From Prevotella sp. (GTDB lineage: Bacteria > Bacteroidota > Bacteroidia > Bacteroidales > Bacteroidaceae), in contig JAGAAJ010000082.1 of assembly GCA_017615355.1 (NCBI GenBank), positions 1 to 34,907 of the forward strand: a stretch of 34,907 nt of DNA, given 5' to 3'. This document shows, piece by piece, positions 9,444-15,373 of the stretch. The notes under the pieces are model-generated. The model was not told the DNA's origin. It was given only the letters and a program-made list of their open reading frames with translations, and did no database searches. Position 1 is the stretch's first letter. The number at the start of each line of letters is the position of its first letter. Both the position numbers and the translations under genes were made by a program.

Positions 9444-9950
9444 ATGGAACAAAGCGAATTGTTGTTACGAACGGCTTTTGCCTGTATGTCATGTGACGGT
9501 GATATAGCCTCAGAAGAAGTCGAACTGATCAAACAGATGTCAAAAGAGAAACAACTCTTTGGCGAAGTTGACATTGACAAAGAATTGGATGAATTGGTGA
9601 GTGAAATCAATCTGAAGGGTAAAGGCTTCTTAAAACAATATCTGCAAAGCCTGGCTGAAGAGTCTTTGACTGAAGAGCAGGAACTGAAGGTGGCTGATGT
9701 AGCTGTGCAAACTATTCGTGCTGACAATAGAATCGAATACAGCGAGATTAAGTTCTTCAAGGTGCTTCGTTCAAATCTGAAGATCGTTTCAGACGAGACG
9801 CTTCTTGAAAAGATAGATGGCATTGATGAAAACTATCTCGCTCAGGACATTCAGGCAGATTATCTACAGATGTATGATGACTACTTCAGCACGATAGAGT
9901 TGCCTAAGTTCGAAATATTGAAACAAGACTTTAAATCTGTAGGCAGTTAA
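9444..9950 (+). CDS. TerB-like (TerB/DjlA N-terminal fold) protein
   Basis: The 168-residue, all-helical, acidic protein has two metal-site-like acidic motifs spaced as in TerB: C-D-G-D-I-A-S-E-E near residues 18-26, and A-D-N-R-I-E-Y-S-E near residues 93-101, each followed by a helix. TerB domains are known from tellurite-resistance (Ter) stress systems and from the N-terminus of the co-chaperone DjlA. Finding one next to J-like, GrpE-like and Hsp70-like genes fits that theme. It starts 4 nt after the preceding stop and is the last gene of the operon. Biochemical function of TerB domains is not settled; metal binding here is inferred. Confidence 0.8.
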   Translation: MEQSELLLRTAFACMSCDGDIASEEVELIKQMSKEKQLFGEVDIDKELDELVSEINLKGKGFLKQYLQSLAEESLTEEQELKVADVAVQTIRADNRIEYSEIKFFKVLRSNLKIVSDETLLEKIDGIDENYLAQDIQADYLQMYDDYFSTIELPKFEILKQDFKSVGS

Positions 9951-10375
9951 TGCCAATGATATTATTGAAGCAGAAAGTGCAAGAGCTGGGTGGAGGGGAT
10001 GGATCTGCTTCAAACTCCTAGTGCCACAGGGAGAAAGGGTGTGGTGGAATTGTATAACTCTCCTCATCATTTTTATAATGAAAAAGAGAATTTGCAGTTA
10101 GGTTGGGCATAAAATTGCCCAACTTATCAAAAGTAAGCGAGGGCATGACCTCATGAAGTTCATGGAACTTGGTTGTTCATTGGTTGATTTGCTAACAATT
10201 ATTGCTAAATGCTTTATTAAAGGCGAGACTCTATAGTTAACAGATTTGTCAAGTGGACTCAAAGATGCAGCTACAATTTGTTGTTGTTGTTTCAGAAGGG
10301 GAAATGTTTAACCCTCCAAATCGGGATGGCACCCAATGCGGGTGCTATCCTTTCCATAGCGAATAACTGTAGACA
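9951..10375. other. Gene-poor spacer with two hairpins
   Basis: I see no convincing gene in these 425 bases. Two strong inverted repeats occur. One is at 10102-10109/10116-10123 (GTTGGGCA / TGCCCAAC, 6-nt loop), extendable to 11 pairs through a G-U at its base. The other is at 10324-10334/10340-10350, 11 pairs with one G-U and a 5-nt loop. The first follows the chaperone operon and may end or stabilise its transcript, although no T-run follows. The second lies 25 nt before the next gene and is followed by TTTCC. Confidence 0.6.
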
Positions 10376-10675
10376 ATGAAACAGGTATACCTCATTCTTG
10401 CAGCTCTCCTGCTGCTGTGCCTCGCCCCTATGCCTTACGGCTATTACCAGTTGGTAAGGTTCGTGGCAATGGTGGCGTTTGGTGTGATGGCCTACAATTA
10501 TTGCAACGAGAAGAAGGAAGTGTTGATGGTTGTCTTTGGAGCCTTGGCTTTGCTGTTCCAGCCATTTTTCAAGGTGGCTTTAGGCCGCACAATGTGGAAC
10601 ATCGTGGATGTAATTGTTGCCATCGGACTGATAGCTTTGTTCTTTTACGAAACGAAAAGAGAAAAAGACAGATAA
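10376..10675 (+). CDS. Small membrane protein, DUF6804-like
   Basis: The 99-residue protein is almost entirely hydrophobic: segments at about 4-20, 26-42, 49-66 and 73-90, with short loops and a charged K-R-E-K-D-R end. The motif P-x-P-Y-G-Y-Y-Q-L-x-R-F at about 18-29 recalls DUF6804 small membrane proteins of Bacteroidota; this is recall, not a search. Function is unknown. It stands alone, preceded by a hairpin at 10324-10350 and followed by a non-coding stretch. Confidence 0.7.
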   Translation: MKQVYLILAALLLLCLAPMPYGYYQLVRFVAMVAFGVMAYNYCNEKKEVLMVVFGALALLFQPFFKVALGRTMWNIVDVIVAIGLIALFFYETKREKDR

Positions 10676-10816
10676 GCCACTAGGAACAGGTGGGCGATAT
10701 CTGCGTGCCTAGTTCCTGGCATATTACTCCATGCTTGAGAAGGTCGGCGTTTCCCGAATTTGTGACGTTGTGACAGGTGACGTTTTGCCCCATATTCGGG
10801 GCTTTTATAAAATAAT

Positions 10817-10920
10817 GTGGAAAACCTGACCATAAGGAGAAATAAAAGGGCGCTTTTTTATTTCAAACTTTTAAACGGGCATTTCGTACAGATGCCCGTT
10901 TTTTGTTGGCATATTCATGC
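10817..10920 (+). repeat. Direct repeat copy 1 (terminator-bearing, about 105 bp)
   Basis: This segment runs from GTGGAAAACCTGACC to CATATTCATGC and matches 13081-13188 along its full length with scattered substitutions and small indels. Its 5' part corresponds to the last codons of the gene at 12224-13111 but is frameshifted here, so it looks like a fossil of a similar gene end. Confidence 0.8.
10873..10904 (+). terminator. Rho-independent terminator within repeat copy 1
   Basis: The arms AAACGGGCAT (10873-10882) and ATGCCCGTTT (10892-10901) are perfect complements with a 9-nt loop, followed by a T-run. It would end transcription entering from the left. Confidence 0.8.
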
Positions 10921-10941
10921 TATTATGTGAAATGAAAATCG

Positions 10942-10949
10942 TATCTTTG
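10942..10949 (+). promoter_or_regulatory. Bacteroidota -7 element (TATCTTTG)
   Basis: TATCTTTG followed by CAGTCG is the same core seen before several genes in this window. No TTG lies 19-21 nt upstream, so the -33 box is weak or absent. It probably drives the 200-residue gene at 11060. Confidence 0.6.
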
Positions 10950-11059
10950 CAGTCGTAACTGCCAGCACTTATTTATGTTGAGTTGATATTTGCCTTGGTG
11001 AATAAGTAACTAATAGAAATCAAGTGAAATAGAAATAAGTTGAATTAAATCGTTGGGAC

Positions 11060-11662
11060 ATGAAAGGTTCTATAATTGAAAAAGAGTTTCTGGGGTTCTT
11101 AAATGTAGATGCTTTGATTAGAATCAAAGACAAAAGTGGGTTCTTTGATAAGAATCAGAATAGGCTGAAAGCATTGCTCTTCGTGGCAAATAATTGCGAA
11201 GCGAAAGTATCTCATGTGGGGATAGAACCTGACATAATAATCACATTCTCCAATTTAAATTCTATTATGGGTAGTCCAACAGAGAAAAGGCATTCATACG
11301 AACCATTTTATAGGGAGGTGATACGTATAGGATTACTTTTAGAAAAGTTTATTATGCTTGTCGATTCCAAAGCCATCGTTGAAATAGATTATCCTTCTAA
11401 AAAAATATTAGAAGGAAGGGCCATATCGAGTTATGATGAATTTATGAATGAACCCTCAGAAAAAAGCGAATTGTCAACAGTGATCCCAGAAAGTATAGTT
11501 GCAAAGGTAGACTCCTTCATAGCATTAGTAATTCCACCTCAGAATTATAAGATGGGAACGTGTCACTGGATTTGGAATATGAAGAAAACGATACTGCGCT
11601 ATTGTTTCGGATTTAACTGGAAAACCCCTTCTGAGAGGAATCCGCATATCTTTTATGACTGA
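11060..11662 (+). CDS. Hypothetical protein, 200 aa
   Basis: I do not recognise the family. The protein is soluble, with mixed alpha/beta character and no signal peptide or TM. The C-terminus is distinctive: G-T-C-H-W-I-W-N-M-K-K-x-I-L-R-Y-C-F-G-F-x-W-K-T-P-S-E-R-N-P, a Trp/His/Cys-rich motif ending in a P-S-E-x-N-P turn. Similar tails occur in orphan Bacteroidota proteins that I recall only as hypothetical. The gene is AT-rich compared with the genes further right and is bounded by a terminator repeat upstream and a separate promoter downstream, so it is monocistronic. Confidence 0.65.
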   Translation: MKGSIIEKEFLGFLNVDALIRIKDKSGFFDKNQNRLKALLFVANNCEAKVSHVGIEPDIIITFSNLNSIMGSPTEKRHSYEPFYREVIRIGLLLEKFIMLVDSKAIVEIDYPSKKILEGRAISSYDEFMNEPSEKSELSTVIPESIVAKVDSFIALVIPPQNYKMGTCHWIWNMKKTILRYCFGFNWKTPSERNPHIFYD

Positions 11663-11791
11663 TAAGTGCCATTTGTCCGCAGCAATTAGAAAAATTCGAA
11701 TTCCTTCGGAAAATGGGATGAACAGGGCATTCCACAAGTGTTTCGACAAGTTTTATAAAAGGCTTGAAATGACAGTTTTATCCGCAAATAT

Positions 11792-11822
11792 TTGGTGTTT
11801 ATAAAAGAAGTTCATACTTTTG
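11792..11822 (+). promoter_or_regulatory. Promoter for the LytTR operon
   Basis: TTG (11792-11794), 20-nt spacer, TACTTTTG (11815-11822): a good match to the Bacteroidota housekeeping promoter, 34 nt before the LytTR start codon. Confidence 0.8.
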
Positions 11823-11856
11823 CAAAAAATTTGACAGGGAGAACAGACGGAATAGT

Positions 11857-12231
11857 ATGCAGGAACAGGAATATCTGATGATTTCCACATCGACTGAGAT
11901 GGTGCGACTCCGAGAGGAGAACGTGGTCTGCATTACCTCTGATGGCAATTATTCGAAGATATGCGCCATCGGAGGACGGTCGTTCCTTGTGGCCTCTCAA
12001 CTGGGACAGGTAGAACAGATGATTGCTGCACAGCTGCATTCGTCGTACGGATTTTTCGTACGTATAGGCCGAGGACTGATCATCAATATGAGATACCTGT
12101 GCTATATCAATATCACGAAACAACAGCTGCTCCTGATGGATGCGTCAGGACGGCAATATGAACAGAAGGCCTCGAGGGAGGCTTTAATACAACTCAAGGG
12201 TATAACTGAGAAAGGTACATCAAATGGATAG
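11857..12231 (+). CDS. LytTR-domain DNA-binding regulator (stand-alone)
   Basis: The 124-residue protein is essentially only a LytTR domain: V-R-L-R-E-E-N-V-V-C-I-T-S-D-G-N-Y-S opens it, followed by a middle stretch with Q-L-x-Q-V-E-Q-M and F-V-R-I-G-R-G-x-I-I-N at about residues 66-76, then L-x-Y-I-N-I. LytTR domains bind DNA through beta-strands. There is no receiver domain, so activity is not set by phosphorylation of this protein. Its stop overlaps the next start by 8 nt, indicating translational coupling with a membrane protein. LytTR-membrane protein pairs often behave as regulator and antagonist; that role here is inference. Confidence 0.9.
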   Translation: MQEQEYLMISTSTEMVRLREENVVCITSDGNYSKICAIGGRSFLVASQLGQVEQMIAAQLHSSYGFFVRIGRGLIINMRYLCYINITKQQLLLMDASGRQYEQKASREALIQLKGITEKGTSNG

Positions 12232-13111
12232 CTTTGACAACATAAGCGAGAATGAGATCCGTATCATCGGTACGAATCCAGAGGAGCAGAAAACACCGCC
12301 AAAGAGTAATAAATGGCGGGTGCTGATGATGTCGCTGGGCGTGGCTCTGGTATTACTGGCCGTGACATTGCTTTGGCCAAAGGCTCATCAGGAGGCTGCG
12401 GAGCCTGCAAAGCCGGTAGCCACCGTGCAGCAGCAGAAGGTGGATAGCGTGGTGGTGGAGAAGAAGGCCTACGTGGAGATCACTGATACTATTATTAATA
12501 ATGTGAGCCTTCATAGGTATATTCCTGTGAATGCTGTTCCCAGACTTGAGGTGGGTCTTCTGAAAGCTATTCCTGAGGAGTATGTCCTGGGCGCTATGGC
12601 TGCCGACTTCGGACAGGATCACGGGAAATACCAGGTGATAGGCGCCTTCGTGCATCAGGGCAAGATGATGAGCCACTCTAAATCGAAATATGGCTTCTGC
12701 GCCCTGCTGAAAGATACGGTGGTGATAGGCGACGATCTCTCTACTTCATATTTCGAACAGGCTATTGAGGAGAATGGTGATTTCTTCAGACAGCATGCGC
12801 TGGTGCATGACGGTGAGGTGGTGACGAAATTCATCACCCAGGGCGAGGCCCTCAGAAGGGCCCTGTGCGTGCTGAAGGACGGCCGCATCTGTATCATCGA
12901 CACGGACATGAGCGTGACCTTCGACAGCTTCGCTGAGGCATTATGTGGATATGGCGTCAGGGATGCCATCGCCCTGATGGGCAGCGGAGCAGCCGTGAGA
13001 TGGGCTGTGGACGAAGCCGGAAGACGATACATCGCTGGGGCTGACGAATATGATTTTCCTGAAGTGGTGAACTACATCGTGTGGGAGAAACCTGACCAAA
13101 AGAAAGAATAA
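12224..13111 (+). CDS. Membrane-anchored phosphodiester glycosidase-like (NAGPA/DUF2233) protein
   Basis: The 295-residue protein has an acidic cytosolic N-terminus (about 1-32), one TM helix (about 33-50) and a large external domain. The external part follows the NAGPA order: Y-G-F-C-A-L-L-K-D-T-V-V-I-G (about 146-159), F-F-R-Q-H-A-L-V-H-D-G-E-V-V, then R-R-A-L-C-V-L-K-D-G-R-I-C-I-I-D-T (about 210-226) and G-V-R-D-A-I-A-L-M-G-S-G (about 243-254). In active family members the last motif is usually D-G-G-G-S; here it is M-G-S-G-A, so the catalytic Asp appears lost. It overlaps the LytTR gene by 8 nt. It may be a sensor or binding protein for the regulator, or an enzyme with altered chemistry. 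Confidence 0.65.
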   Translation: MDSFDNISENEIRIIGTNPEEQKTPPKSNKWRVLMMSLGVALVLLAVTLLWPKAHQEAAEPAKPVATVQQQKVDSVVVEKKAYVEITDTIINNVSLHRYIPVNAVPRLEVGLLKAIPEEYVLGAMAADFGQDHGKYQVIGAFVHQGKMMSHSKSKYGFCALLKDTVVIGDDLSTSYFEQAIEENGDFFRQHALVHDGEVVTKFITQGEALRRALCVLKDGRICIIDTDMSVTFDSFAEALCGYGVRDAIALMGSGAAVRWAVDEAGRRYIAGADEYDFPEVVNYIVWEKPDQKKE

Positions 13112-13188
13112 AAAAGGCGCATTTTCATTTCAAACTTTAAAACGGGCATTTCGTACAGATGCCCGTTTTTTAGTTGGCATATTCATGC
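13081..13188 (+). repeat. Direct repeat copy 2 (gene end, terminator, -33 box)
   Basis: This is the counterpart of 10817-10920. It contains the last codons of the NAGPA-like gene, the AAACGGGCAT hairpin, and the TTG that serves as -33 box of the next promoter. The hairpin core is identical in both copies. Confidence 0.8.
13140..13171 (+). terminator. Rho-independent terminator after the NAGPA-like gene
   Basis: The arms 13140-13149 and 13159-13168 pair perfectly over 10 bp with a 9-nt loop and run into a T-tract. It lies 28 nt after the stop codon and ends the LytTR operon. Confidence 0.9.
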
Positions 13189-13204
13189 TTTCTTGCTATC
13201 TTTG
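13174..13204 (+). promoter_or_regulatory. Promoter for the gene at 13236
   Basis: TTG (13174-13176), 20-nt spacer, TATCTTTG (13197-13204), 31 nt before the start codon. It begins directly after the terminator T-run. Confidence 0.85.
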
Positions 13205-13235
13205 CGGAGTGAGTAGAATACAAAAACCAATAGCA

Positions 13236-13709
13236 ATGACAGACTACGAATTTATCATGGAGAAATGCCGGAAGTATCATTTCACGAAGTGGGATGAGAA
13301 CGTGCTGAGGGAGTGCCAGTCGATACTGCCGAACCTGACGAGGGAGGAGCTGGTGAGTGTATACAGGAGTAAGATGCTGGACGAGCGGCATCCGCTGAGA
13401 CAGACGGCCTTCAAGGTGCTGTTTGCCGACAAGGTGGGGAAACGGGAGGAACGTATCAAGGCCCTTGATACGGATGCACTCATCGCAGAGTTTCAGGACA
13501 GGAAGAGCGGCAACGTGGCACTGATCAGGAAGGAGATGCGCGACAGATACAAAGAGAACAAAGGCTATGACCGCAGCAAGATAACAGCCGCCTTCAACGC
13601 CTCCACCAAGGGCGACCAGCAATGGGTGACGTCCCAGATTCGCAAGGAGCAACAGGCCAATACAAACAACAATTACCAATGGAAGAAGCCTGCATGGAAA
13701 AAGAATTAG
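13236..13709 (+). CDS. Hypothetical charged helical protein, 157 aa
   Basis: I choose the ATG at 13236, because the frame upstream runs through the promoter. The protein is soluble, rich in Lys/Arg/Glu and predicted helical, with a low-complexity tail (Q-Q-A-N-T-N-N-N then W-K-K-P-A-W-K-K-N). I do not recognise a family. The basic, Trp-containing tail could contact nucleic acid or membrane, but this is speculation. A membrane-protein gene begins within or just after its 3' end. Confidence 0.65.
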   Translation: MTDYEFIMEKCRKYHFTKWDENVLRECQSILPNLTREELVSVYRSKMLDERHPLRQTAFKVLFADKVGKREERIKALDTDALIAEFQDRKSGNVALIRKEMRDRYKENKGYDRSKITAAFNASTKGDQQWVTSQIRKEQQANTNNNYQWKKPAWKKN

Positions 13710-14233
13710 GATCTGCAAAGAAAGTAAGAATGAAAGTTGGGGTCTTTTTGTCGAAGATGAGGAGGCTATTGAATTGGTATGTCATCTGGTTTGTCCTATA
13801 CGCGCTAATCTTTAGTATACTTATGAGCCTTCCTATTGAAAACGATGAGATTAAGGAAGGTCCATGTCCTTATCCCGTAGCCTTTTTTAGGGTGTATTTT
13901 GTAGTGGCTATAATGCTGGTTTTTATTTCAAATGTGGCAGGATTGTTACTGGGTTTACGCGTGTTATATCATTCGCTTTCGGATATTTGGATGTGGCTTT
14001 ATGATGGGGAGCATTGGTTTATGAAACATTCTCATGGTATAGGAACAGAAGGATTCAGCTTAGAACGTATCGTTGAGGAAGATTTTATATGGGTATTAAT
14101 CGTGCTCGTCTTCATCTCGCATCTGCTGCTGTCAGCAAAGCGATGCAAGGAAAATGGTGTGAGCGCATGGCTGGCATTGATTCCGATATATAATCCTTTG
14201 GGGTTGTTTTACAGAAAGAAGATTATTTTGTGA
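13694..14233 (+). CDS. Small membrane protein with DUF805-like C-terminus
   Basis: I place the start at 13694 (overlapping the previous gene by 16 nt); ATGs at 13679 and 13730 are alternatives. The protein of about 179 residues has an N-terminal TM helix (W-Y-V-I-W-F-V-L-Y-A-L-I-F), a second (F-F-R-V-Y-F-V-V-A-I-M-L-V), part of a third, and a C-terminal helix pair. The C-terminal A-K-R-C-K-E-N-G-V-S-A-W-L-A-L-I-P-I-Y-N-P matches the style of DUF805 proteins. Function unknown. Base composition is AT-rich relative to the HD-domain gene that follows. Confidence 0.6.
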   Translation: MEKELGSAKKVRMKVGVFLSKMRRLLNWYVIWFVLYALIFSILMSLPIENDEIKEGPCPYPVAFFRVYFVVAIMLVFISNVAGLLLGLRVLYHSLSDIWMWLYDGEHWFMKHSHGIGTEGFSLERIVEEDFIWVLIVLVFISHLLLSAKRCKENGVSAWLALIPIYNPLGLFYRKKIIL

Positions 14234-14257
14234 TTTGATTGAAAATTTGTATCTTTG
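14228..14257 (+). promoter_or_regulatory. Promoter for the HD-domain gene
   Basis: TTG (14228-14230), 19-nt spacer, TATCTTTG (14250-14257). The -33 box overlaps the stop region of the preceding gene. A GGAG ribosome-binding site precedes the ATG at 14285. Confidence 0.8.
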
Positions 14258-14284
14258 CAGTCGTATATTAAATAAGGAGAAAAA

Positions 14285-14878
14285 ATGGAAGAGATGAAAA
14301 CGAAGTTTAAGGAGATGCTCCTCTCTACTCGTAGGGAGGGAATGGAAAAAATCATCGAGAAGCTGGAGGAGCTGGGATTCTTCAAGGCTCCCGCCAGCAC
14401 GAAGTTCCACCTGAACTATGAGGGCGGACTGCTGGAACACTCGATGAACGTGTGTGAGACGGCGCTGGAGCTGCGAGAGCTGATACTCAGAAAGAAAGCG
14501 GAGCTGCAAGAGGCGCTGCCCGTGGAGAGTGTGATAGTGGCTGCCCTGCTGCACGACGTGTGCAAGGCCGACATCTACATACCGACCATCAAGAAACAGA
14601 AGAACGCGGACGGATCGTGGAGCGACGTGCCGGGATATGACGTGGACTACGGCCACTTCCCCCTGGGACACGGCGAGAAATCGGTGGCCGTGCTGCTGAA
14701 GAACGGACTGAGGCTGACCGACGACGAGATCATCGCCATCAGATGGCACATGTCGCCCTGGGACCTGGCTTTCCAGTCGTATGAGATGAAGAGCAACATG
14801 AACGCCGCACGCGAGCGCTGCCCGCTGCTGTCGCTCATACAGGCTGCCGACGGACTGGCTGCAAGCATCCTGGAATAA
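14285..14878 (+). CDS. HD-domain phosphohydrolase-like protein
   Basis: The 197-residue soluble protein has a full set of HD-superfamily metal ligands: H52 (L-L-E-H-S), H90-D91 (L-L-H-D-V-C-K), H129 (G-H-G-E-K-S), H155 (R-W-H-M) and D189 (A-A-D-G-L-A). This arrangement is typical of metal-dependent nucleotide or nucleic-acid phosphohydrolases of the YqeK/RelA-type superfamily. The substrate cannot be told. It has its own promoter, and its strongly GC-rich third positions match the chromosome backbone to the right, marking a return to core-like DNA. Confidence 0.88.
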   Translation: MEEMKTKFKEMLLSTRREGMEKIIEKLEELGFFKAPASTKFHLNYEGGLLEHSMNVCETALELRELILRKKAELQEALPVESVIVAALLHDVCKADIYIPTIKKQKNADGSWSDVPGYDVDYGHFPLGHGEKSVAVLLKNGLRLTDDEIIAIRWHMSPWDLAFQSYEMKSNMNAARERCPLLSLIQAADGLAASILE

Positions 14879-14918
14879 AGTTTCCAAGGGCGGCGCAAGG
14901 CTTGCGAGGAAAAAAGAT

Positions 14919-14949
14919 TTGCAGGGAAGGGAGAAAAACCGTATCTTTG
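14919..14949 (+). promoter_or_regulatory. Promoter for the structured RNA / ftsZ leader
   Basis: TTG (14919-14921), 20-nt spacer, TATCTTTG (14942-14949). It lies 424 nt before the ftsZ start codon, so transcription produces a very long leader or a separate RNA. Confidence 0.85.
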
Positions 14950-14954
14950 CAGTC

Positions 14955-15373
14955 GCTTTCTGAAGTTCATTTATGAAAACAAAAACAATAAAAAACCCTT
15001 CTGTGGTATTGACGCTCATTCTGAGCATCTGTGACGAGTGTTATGGCTCTGTCATTAAAAGCACGCTTTTATGCCAGCGTCATACCACTCGTCCCGACCA
15101 CTGTCGTGGTTCAATCCCACAGAAGGAAAAACAGGAAAAACCTTTTTCCTCAGTGCATAGCACGCTTAAGTATATGCGCAGCTGGTTTTCTTGTTTTTTC
15201 CTTGATGAGAAAGAGTCCCTGAAAGGGATAACGGTATTTGGTGAAAGGCTGTCTGTGTGCTTGCACACAAGCAGCCTTGCAACAAATGACGTTAATACTC
15301 TGACAAGAGTATCTTTCTCAGCAAGGGGTTTTGAAGGTTTTTGTTAATAACCGAAACTTTTAAAAAAAAGAGG
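14955..15373 (+). ncRNA. Structured RNA or long leader upstream of ftsZ, family not recognised
   Basis: Within the first part, a perfect 10-bp stem (14997-15006/15117-15126, CCTTCTGTGG with CCACAGAAGG) encloses three arms. P2 is 15014-15018/15022-15026. P3 is long, 15033-15045/15081-15093 with one mismatch and an inner hairpin near 15054-15073. P4 is 15097-15101/15106-15110. This is a cloverleaf-like four-way junction. An alternative pairing GTGG/CCAC around TTCAATC competes with P4. Further hairpins follow at 15125-15131/15143-15149, 15247-15260/15263-15276 and 15295-15301/15306-15312. A reading frame at 14973-15347 exists but looks non-coding. I could not match it to RNase P RNA, tmRNA, SRP RNA or a known riboswitch. 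Confidence 0.55.

Larger units (their letters stand above)
10676..11059. other. Non-coding spacer: hairpins, terminator repeat copy 1, promoter
   Basis: No gene is supported here. Contents in order: an imperfect inverted repeat around AGGAAC/GTTCCT (10684-10723), the octamer GTGACGTT twice (10762-10787), a possible terminator CCCGAAT (10753-10759) / ATTCGGG (10794-10800) followed by GCTTTTA, the first copy of a repeated terminator segment (10817-10920), and a TATCTTTG element (10942-10949) about 110 nt before the next gene. Confidence 0.6.

Noticed and set aside
14997-15126. tRNA, tmRNA, RNase P RNA or SRP RNA at the cloverleaf
   Set aside because: The T-loop-like TTCAATC is present, but stem lengths, lack of a proper acceptor end and absence of the conserved RNase P (GAGGAAAGTC) or tmRNA motifs do not fit.
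14973-15347. Open frame of 124 codons beginning MKTKTIKN upstream of ftsZ
   Set aside because: Its composition is unlike a protein (many Cys, Ser and Arg, no domain pattern), and the DNA is dominated by perfect inverted repeats. It is treated as structured RNA.
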